DNA of 64,000 bases from Peribolospora baueri (lineage: Eukaryota > Basidiomycota > Peribolosporomycetes > Peribolosporales > Peribolosporaceae). Every line of letters starts with the position of its first letter. The first letter of the stretch is position 1. Under the pieces are notes generated by a model. The model was not told where the DNA came from. It ran no database searches and saw only the letters and a list, made by a program, of their open reading frames with translations. The stretch is from assembly GCA_029717555.1 (NCBI GenBank), contig JAMDHS010000004.1, forward strand, positions 414,966 through 478,965. The letters run 5' to 3'. Below, in pieces: positions 57,155-64,000 of the stretch. The translations under genes and the position numbers were made by a program.

Positions 57155-58594
57155 CGCTCTGGCTGACCAAGATCGGCTGGAGCCGGCTTGGCGACGACGA
57201 CGACGAACGTACGTAACATTCTACAGTAAGTGGTGGAGGGAGAAAGAAAAAGAAAGGAACGCGCCGTACGTACGTACGCACGAAGCAGCGTATCAGCCGA
57301 CCACTGTAGCGCCAGCGTACTCGTCTTCCTTCCGTCGTCCGCCTGTCCGCTGCAGACTACTGCAACCAACGCAGGCTGCTCGACCGTCTCTGGCTTCTTC
57401 CGTCTACGGTCGCGCTTTGTTTTTCTCGTCTCTCTCGCCCGGCCCGGACTGTATCGTCGATCCATCCATCTATCTATCAGTCAGTCATTCATTCATTCAG
57501 TCAGTCAGTCACCAGTCGGTCAGTCAGTCAGTCCGTCTAGACGATCTATCTGTCTATCCCCTTTTGTCTTTTCTTCCTTCCTCCACCGCACCGCGTCTTT
57601 TTTTGCTGCCGCTTTCGATCCCGCCGTCCTATCCAATCCAATCCATTCTTCCTTCCGTATCCGCCGGTTGCTATCTACAGTACTGTATCTATCTGCCTGT
57701 CTGGTTGTCTGTCTTGCATGTACATGTACAGCAGAGTAGTGTTAGTGTTGTGCTTGCTGTCCTTGTCTTGTCTGCACTGGAACATGCGACAGACAGACTG
57801 ACTGCATGCACGCACACACGCCCGCACTCACTGATTCTGGCCACTCGCTCACTCCGCCGGCCCGCGATTCGCAGTACCGTCCGTCCGATGCAGGGCGGAG
57901 CGTCGGAGAAAGAGGGAAGAGGCGACCGTTCTAACGAATTGGCCGTGAGTGGCGGTGTGCATGGCACGGCACGGCACTGCACTGCACATACGGCTCGGTT
58001 CGGCCGGTGCATAGGGCCGTTTGTGGTTTGGTTAGGGAAAAGCGCGTATGTCATGTGCGCACGAACGAGCTGCGAGCAGCTAATAAGGGCCCAAGCAAGC
58101 AGCGGAGCGGGGGTTGGTTAGTTAGCTGGCGGCGAGTAGCCGGTCGGAGCGTGTCTGAGCTGCCGGGGCCTGGCGAGCTGGCTAGCGAGTGGGCCGAGCG
58201 GGGTCGCGTTGGTAGTGTAGTGTAGTAGTGTAGTGTAGTGTAGTGTAGTAGAGTAGACTGGCTGGCTGGCTGGCTTGGGCGAAGGAGTGCATGGAGATGA
58301 TAGAAAGTGTCTACGGCGGATTATCCTTATTATCCTTATTATCCCATCTCCATCCATCCATAACCCTCCGTCCATATCCATCCCTCCATATCCCTCCATA
58401 TCTCTCCTCTCTCCGTTCCTCCGACGCCATCTCGACCACTTCACCTCGCTCCCAACTCAACCCGACCTCGTCAGTCGAGTCGAGTCCGATTCCGCCGCCG
58501 TCCTCCCCCCACGCAGCCGACGTCCCCCTCCATCTATCCCCCGACTGCGGCCACCGTCACCCGTCACCGTCACCGTCACCGTCGCCGGCCCGTG

Positions 58595-58595
<1 letters not shown>

Positions 58596-58625
<30 letters not shown>

Positions 58626-58642
58626 GCCAGGCCAGGCCAGGC
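58596..58642. repeat. (CCAGA)n then (GCCAG)n pentanucleotide repeat
   Basis: About six CCAGA units followed by GCCAG variants. The first part is the reverse complement of the GTCTG run at 57122. It lies about 240-280 bp before the CSL start codon. Confidence 0.85.
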
Positions 58643-58876
58643 CACACCAGACCAACCCAGACCAGATCAGACAGACACCTCTCTTTCCCATTCCTACTTC
58701 TGTCCCGACCCCCTTCCTCCCTCCTTCTTCCTCCACCTCCACCACCACCACCCTCTTCCTCCCCTCCTCGAGCCCATGGACGCCCACCTGGTCATCGCCG
58801 TCGCCCTCACCGTCGCTACCACCTGAGCCACTTGGCTTGTAGCTTCTTCTTTCGCTTTCCCCTCCACTCGCCCGCC

Positions 58877-61800
58877 ATGGACGCCGACATGTGGAACGGC
58901 TCGTTTGTCTTCGCACCCATGCCCATCAACGCCGACGCCGGTCCCCCGTCCAACCCCGTCACTCAACCTACCGCCGGCGAGCCCATGGTCTTGACCGACA
59001 GCCAGGATTCGTTTGACTCGTCCTCACAACCCTCCGTCCACTTCCACTCCAACCATTCCCTCCACTCTCTACCCCCCGCTCCCCGCTCCGGCCCCTGGGA
59101 CTCTGGCGCCCTCTACGCATCCTACCCCGCCGACATGGCCGCCCAGGTGCGCTACGACGACGGCTCCCAAGCTCACCACGCCCTCACCCTCTCCGGCCTC
59201 GTCCCTCCCTCCTCCTCCACCTCCACGAGGAACGACGACAGCGGCACTGCCTATCCCCCAGCCTCGGCCCATTTCCAGTCCCATTCCCCGCATGACCGCC
59301 AGGAACACGACCACCATCACCACCACCACCACGTCGACCCCTCCTCAGACTTGCTCGCCGTCGCCTCCCTTTCCACCCACGTCAAGACAGAGGAAGCCTA
59401 CGCTTTTGGCTCCCAGCACCACCACGCCTCTTCCTTCGTCAACGACCCCTCCGACTGCTTCGACACCCCTCACGCAATGCACCGCTCTCGCAAGCCCAAT
59501 GCGCTCAAGCTCGATGGCGTCAGCTCCTTGTTCACCACCGACATGGCCACCGCCACCACCGCCGTCGACAACATCGTCGGCGTCCACCTCCGTCCCACCG
59601 CACGACCCACCACCGACACCTCCCCCGACGTCGCCACCCCGCACGCCCCCATCCGTTTCGCCTCGCCTCCGTACGCCCAGTCGGCTGCCGACATGGCCCA
59701 CCACCCCTCCTACGCCAACGACCCTTCGTCGTCCCTTTACGCCCCCAACGACACCGCCGCCGCCCTCCACCCCAAGCCGCTCCACCACCAGTCCTCCGGC
59801 TCCTCCTTCGGACACCATCCCCAGCGCAGCCCGCCCTCCGTTTCCGTCGCCAGCGCTTCCTTCGCAGCCCAGCCCGGCACCGATTCCTCAGGCCGCTCCC
59901 TCCACAGCTCCGCCAGCGCCAGCAGCTTTACCTCCACCGCCTCCTCCGCTTCCTCCGCCTACACCGACCAGTCTGTCGAACGACGGCCCTCGACCGGCAG
60001 CTTGGGCGGCCAGTCCGATTGGTCGACCCAATCCCAGGCACCCTACCCGCCCGTCTCCGCCTACCAGGGCCGCGCCTCCAGAGATGGTTACCCCCAGCCT
60101 CATTCCTATCAGCTCGCCCCCGCCGCCACCGTCAGCAGCGGCATCGTCGTTCCCGGACCCGCCGGCCCCGCCCACGCTCACTCTCCCGCCGCGCCCTCCC
60201 TCCAGGTCCGCACCTCCTCCGGCGCCCTCCGCGACGCCATGGCCTTTGAGCCCGCCGCGTTGGGCGCCGGCCCCCCGGGCGGCCTCTCCCGCGACGGCGG
60301 CCACACGCCCACCATCCTCGAAGAGGAAGAGGAGCACTCCATGATGGCCGGCGGCGGCATCCTCGGCCAGGGCTACCACCAGCAGCAGTCCCACCACCGC
60401 CATCCCCATTCCCTCCTCACCCGCCGCTCCTTCCAATCCCCGGCCGCCGCCGCCGGCGCACTCGGTTCCCCCCTGTCCGCCGTCGATCCCTCCTCCCACG
60501 CTCACGCCGCCCACCAAGGCACCGGCTACCCGAGCATGCAGCAGCAGCTGTCCATGCTCCAACTCGGCGAACGCCATCCCAATCATCCCCATTCCTTCTC
60601 CATTCCCCGCGCTCCTCAGCAGCCGCAGCAGCACCCCCACCCCCACCATCATCATCATCACCACCACCACCTCCACCAATCCCTCCTCCAGCCGCCTAGG
60701 AAGGAAGTGCTCGGCGACTGCACGTCCTTCATCGATCCTCTGCTTCAACAGTTCCTCGCCGCTCCCAGCAGACTCGGCTACGGCGAGAGGACGGTGATTG
60801 TGATGACCAGCAAGGTTGCCCAGAAGAGCTACGGGACGGAGAAGCGGTAAGCTTACGAGCCGCGCGCGTTCGTGTGGCCCGACGACGCTGATTTTTTTTT
60901 CCCCTCCTTCCCAGCTTCCTTTGTCCACCCCCCACCGCTCTCCTCATCGGCTGCAGCTGGTGGTCTGCCACCCAGGAGCAGATTCCTGCCGCTTTCTCCT
61001 TCGCCGCCGCCTCTGCCGACCCGAGCCAGCCCCCTCCGACGCTCCTGTCGCCCCCAAGGCTCAACATCTCCATCAGCGGCGAGCAGCCGTCGCAGGACGG
61101 AGCGATCGAGTGGGCGGCCCGGTCGGGTAAGACGCTGGACATCGGCAACCCGTCTTCAGAGATGGCCATATCGGGACGGTGCGTGGGCAAGCAGCTCTTC
61201 ATATCCGACGCGGACGAGAAGAGGAAAACCGTCGAGGCGCTCGTCGGCATCACCGCCCCTGGCCCCGGTCGGCCCGAGCGCAGGTGTCTGGGCGTGTTCC
61301 CAAGCAAGCCCATCAAAGTCATCTCCAAGCCTAGCAAGAAGAGGCAGAGCGCCAAGAATACGGAATGTGAGTCTGAGTCGAGTCAGCGCGATGCGAGTTT
61401 GGCCCGACGACGCTGAACGACCGCCGCCGCCGCCGCCGTCGTCTTCGCAGTGTGCGTCAGCCACGGATCCACGGCGTCGTTCTTTCATCGATTACGCTCC
61501 CAGACCGTGTCGACCAGGTACCTCTGCGTCTCCGGCACGCCCACCTGGTTCCGCGGCTCCGACGGCCAGCCTTTCGACGGCCAGCCCGCCGCCGGCGCCG
61601 GCGTCGCCGATAATGCGACCTGCTTCGTCGCAAAGACGTCCAGCTGGGACCCGTTCATCATCTGGCTCGTTGACCCGCACAAGCGCGCCGACGTCAGCTC
61701 GCCCGCCGCACAACCCCCGATGAAGGGTTACCCGCCACCGCCGCCCAACGCCTTGCCGCTCCCCGCCGACGGCCACCCGGTGCCCATCCACTACAACCAG

Positions 61801-63153
61801 CCCATCGTCCTGCAGTGTCTCAGCACGGCGGTGATCAGCCCGATCATGACCATCAGGCGCGTTGACCGCGGGACGAGCGTGCTCGGCGGCTCCTCCGTTC
61901 ACGGCACCTCGCCCGACGGTACCCCCATCCGCCACGAGGCGTACGGCGACCCCGTGTCCCAGCTGCACAAGGTCGCCCTGGAGATTGTCGAGAGGCCGTC
62001 CGAATTTCCCACAGTGCCCGCCGACGACGCCGACGACGCGTCGCCCGGCCCGAGTGGGCCCTTCCTGGCCTGCATCGGAGAGTCGGTCGGCATGCACCGG
62101 CCGTCGGACGCGCGCAGGTGGCTCCCTTCCCGCTTCGCCAGCGGCTCTTCCACGCCCACCACGCCCGTCACGCCCATGACCGGCTTCAACCTGGGGCCCG
62201 ACTTGCCTGTCCCTGGCAGCGCGAGCCCTGCCTCGTCGGCTGCAGCGTACGCCGCCGCGCAGACGCAGTACTCGCTCTCTCAGCCCCGTACGCCAATCCT
62301 CTCCCCCACCTCGTCCTCCTCGTCCTCCCATCATACTCTCCCCGACCAGCCGCAGCAGCAGCAGCAGCCGCCCGGCTCGTCGGACGGAGGAAAGGTCAGG
62401 CGACCCCGCCGCGTCTCCTCCGTCGTCCTATCCGGCGCGGGGAAAGCGCCCCTTTCGGCGGCGCAAAAGTGCCGCCGAAGGGGCAGCTCGTTGAGCGTGG
62501 TGAACGCGATGCAGAACCAAACCGACTCGGAGTTTTTGAGAAAGGCCAACATGCTTGCCAACTCGGTTACTGCTCCCGGCGAGATTGGCATCGGTATTGG
62601 CTCGTCGCAGGGAAGTTCGTGGGCCGTCGAGGGAGGCGATTCGGCGGTGTGGACTATCGTTGGCACCGGTGAGTGAGGAAGGGTCCGGGAAGGGGAGGGG
62701 ACACCTTGGAGAATGACCGTTTAGAGATGGTTGGTCTGATTTTCTTTTTCCTGCCCCGCCGCAGATCAAGTCAAATACACCTTCTACGTCCCCGCCATGA
62801 CCGCTGGAGGCATATACCCGAACCCGACGATCCCCGTCGGCAGCATCTCGCCCCTCATCAGCACCCCGGCGCCCGTCGCACCCGTCACGCCGGTGCCCGT
62901 CATCAACAGGGTCGTCCCGCCCACGGCCGGCGGCCCGTCAGGCATGGTCACCCTCCTCGGCGACAACTTGTCCGACGCCTATATGGTCTACTTTGGCGAT
63001 TGGCGGAGCCCGCAGATGGAGGTGCGCGGGCAAGAAGCGATTGTTTGCGTTCCCCCGCCGCCTGTCGTTGCCGACCAGCAGGAGAGCAGGCGGCCGGTCT
63101 TGCTGGTGCGCAACGATGGCGTCATTTTCGCCTCTGAACATTATTACCCGTGA
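58877..63153 (+). CDS. CSL-family (CBF1/Su(H)/LAG-1) transcription factor
   Basis: DNA-binding regulator of the CSL family (fission yeast Cbf11/Cbf12). Exons: 58877-60846, 60915-61366, 61451-62668, 62765-63153; phases agree; 1342 residues. The N-terminal about 620 residues are disordered, with His-rich runs (for example HHHHHHH stretches) and Ser/Ala/Pro tracts. The DNA-binding Rel-like domain starts VIVMTSKVAQKSYGTEKRF with LCPPPTALLIG. Then the beta-trefoil domain (LFISDADEKRK, HGSTASFFHRLRSQTVSTRY, PFIIWLV, VLQCLSTAVISPIMTIRRVD). A long Ser/Pro/Gln insert precedes the last domain (VPVINRVVPPTAGG, YMVYFGDWRSPQMEVRGQEA). The frame is open upstream of 58877 but has no ATG. Long N-termini are typical of the Cbf12 type. 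Confidence 0.95.
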
Positions 63154-63925
63154 AAAGTCTCGTCTTTTCGTCCTCGATCGTCTTCTTTTCTTTCTTTCTT
63201 TCTTTCTGCCACGCCCCGCCCGCGCCGTCAGTCTCGTACCGCCTCGTCTCGGTCTTGTTTCCCTCCCTCCAAGCGCACTCGTCCCTCGCTCGCCGCGTTC
63301 GTAGCCCCTTTGACTTGCCTTCCCCCCCTTCGCACGCCCAAGACAGCACGCGTTCGTTCGTCCCCTTGTCGCCGCCGTCGTCAGTCCCTCCACGGGGCCC
63401 TCCTCACCGAGGTCGGCTCCTTTCTTCGTCCTTCCTCGTTCCTCCTCTTTCTTACGTTTCGTCTCCTCTTTCTTACGTCTCACTTCTCACGTCCCCTCTC
63501 ACGTCGTTTCTGCTCGTCACGCCCGCTTCCCTCTGCGCTCCCCCGCTCCGCCGTGCACCGCCCGCCTCTGTCCGCCGCCGTCCGCCCGTCCGTCGTCCCC
63601 TTGGTCTTCTTCACCGGCTGACACCGCGCGCGCGGTGTCGGCCGGGGTAGGTCACCCGTGCGCGTCCCTCCATCCCTCGTTCGTTCGTTCGTTCCTCCTC
63701 CCCTTTCTCGAGAAAATGGGAACAAACCTCTCTCGCGGGCGCCCCGCGTCGTCTCGTTTCGTCGATACCGTACCGTTCGTTCGCTCGTCTTGCGCCGTTC
63801 GTCCACTTTCCATCTTCCCCATTGTACAGTCAGTCTTGTCAGTCAAAGTCCGGTCGAATGGATGGATACCAGATCTAATCGAGGTGACCTGTTTGCCGTC
63901 CGCTATTATTCGTCGTCCAAGGTTC

Positions 63926-63929
<4 letters not shown>
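63154..63929. other. 3' flank of the CSL gene
   Basis: CT-rich, low-complexity DNA with TTTC and TTCG steps. No gene seen. Confidence 0.5.

Positions 63930-64000
<71 letters not shown>
63930..64000. repeat. (TTTTC)n grading into a long poly-T run at the window end
   Basis: Four to five CTTTT units followed by more than 50 uninterrupted T up to the last base. A homopolymer of this length is unusual in this genome and may mark a sequencing or contig end. Confidence 0.9.

Larger units (their letters stand above)
53534..58876. other. 5.3 kb microsatellite-rich intergenic region upstream of the CSL gene
   Basis: No supported gene. The region is full of low-complexity DNA: tetranucleotide runs at 54268-54334 and 56109-56157, pentanucleotide runs at 57122-57151 and 58596-58642, and short CAGT, GTAGT, GGAT and ACGT steps. 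Long open frames here (up to 342 codons) are repeat-derived. The right part, about 58300-58876, is CT/CA-rich and is probably the CSL promoter and 5' leader. Confidence 0.6.

Noticed and set aside
57114-58121. 335-codon plus-strand ORF
   Set aside because: Built from GTCTG, CAGT and similar repeats (runs such as SVSQSVSHQSVSQSV); no protein-like composition.
59013-60344. 443-codon plus-strand ORF rich in Pro/Ser/Thr
   Set aside because: Out-of-frame shadow of the disordered N-terminal exon of the CSL gene.
59888-60928. 346-codon minus-strand ORF rich in Gly/Val
   Set aside because: Antisense shadow of the same CSL exon.

Overview
The window looks like nuclear DNA from an intron-rich basidiomycete fungus. 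It is GC-rich, and most genes are cut into many short exons by small GT-AG introns (a few GC-AG). The gene set fits this: a yeast-type fatty acid synthase, a CSL-type transcription factor, a LigE-like glutathione transferase and an Mx-like dynamin of a type I know from mushroom-forming fungi. I cannot name the genus. All exon boundaries were worked out by eye from splice signals, reading-frame phase and remembered family patterns; expect occasional errors of one or a few bases.

Layout, left to right: FAS1 (-, runs off the left edge) is divergent from COX11 (+). Next come an uncharacterised 11-exon gene (-, 7.2-10.9 kb), an 11-exon leucine-rich-repeat protein with a PP1-docking motif like PPP1R37 (-, 12.0-17.6 kb), a doubtful small gene and a single-exon unknown gene (+, 18.0-19.6 kb), and an 8-exon glutathione transferase (-, 20.7-22.6 kb). 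After a gene-poor 3 kb stretch follow a METTL7-type methyltransferase (-), the spliceosomal J-protein Spf31/DNAJC8 (+), RMI1 (-), a 94-residue membrane protein hidden in four tiny exons (-), a PEX39-like peroxin (+) and a dynamin-like GTPase with two apparent frameshifts (-).

From about 38 to 43.5 kb the gene order breaks down. This part has a fragment of GABA aminotransferase, a near-perfect 780 bp palindrome (two 369 bp arms around a 42 bp loop) and ORFs I cannot place. It is the most unusual part of the window. It looks like rearranged or repeat-invaded DNA.

The right part is ordinary again: an Stm1/HABP4-like ribosome-associated RGG protein (-), a 927-residue single-exon disordered protein (-), the 18-exon exosome nuclease DIS3/RRP44 (+), 5.3 kb of microsatellite-rich DNA, and a 1342-residue CSL transcription factor (+). 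The window ends in a long poly-T run. The genes do not form one pathway; several belong to core RNA biology (DIS3, Spf31, Stm1-like) or to mitochondria and peroxisomes (COX11, PEX39-like). I found no tRNA, rRNA, CRISPR or clear secondary-metabolite cluster.
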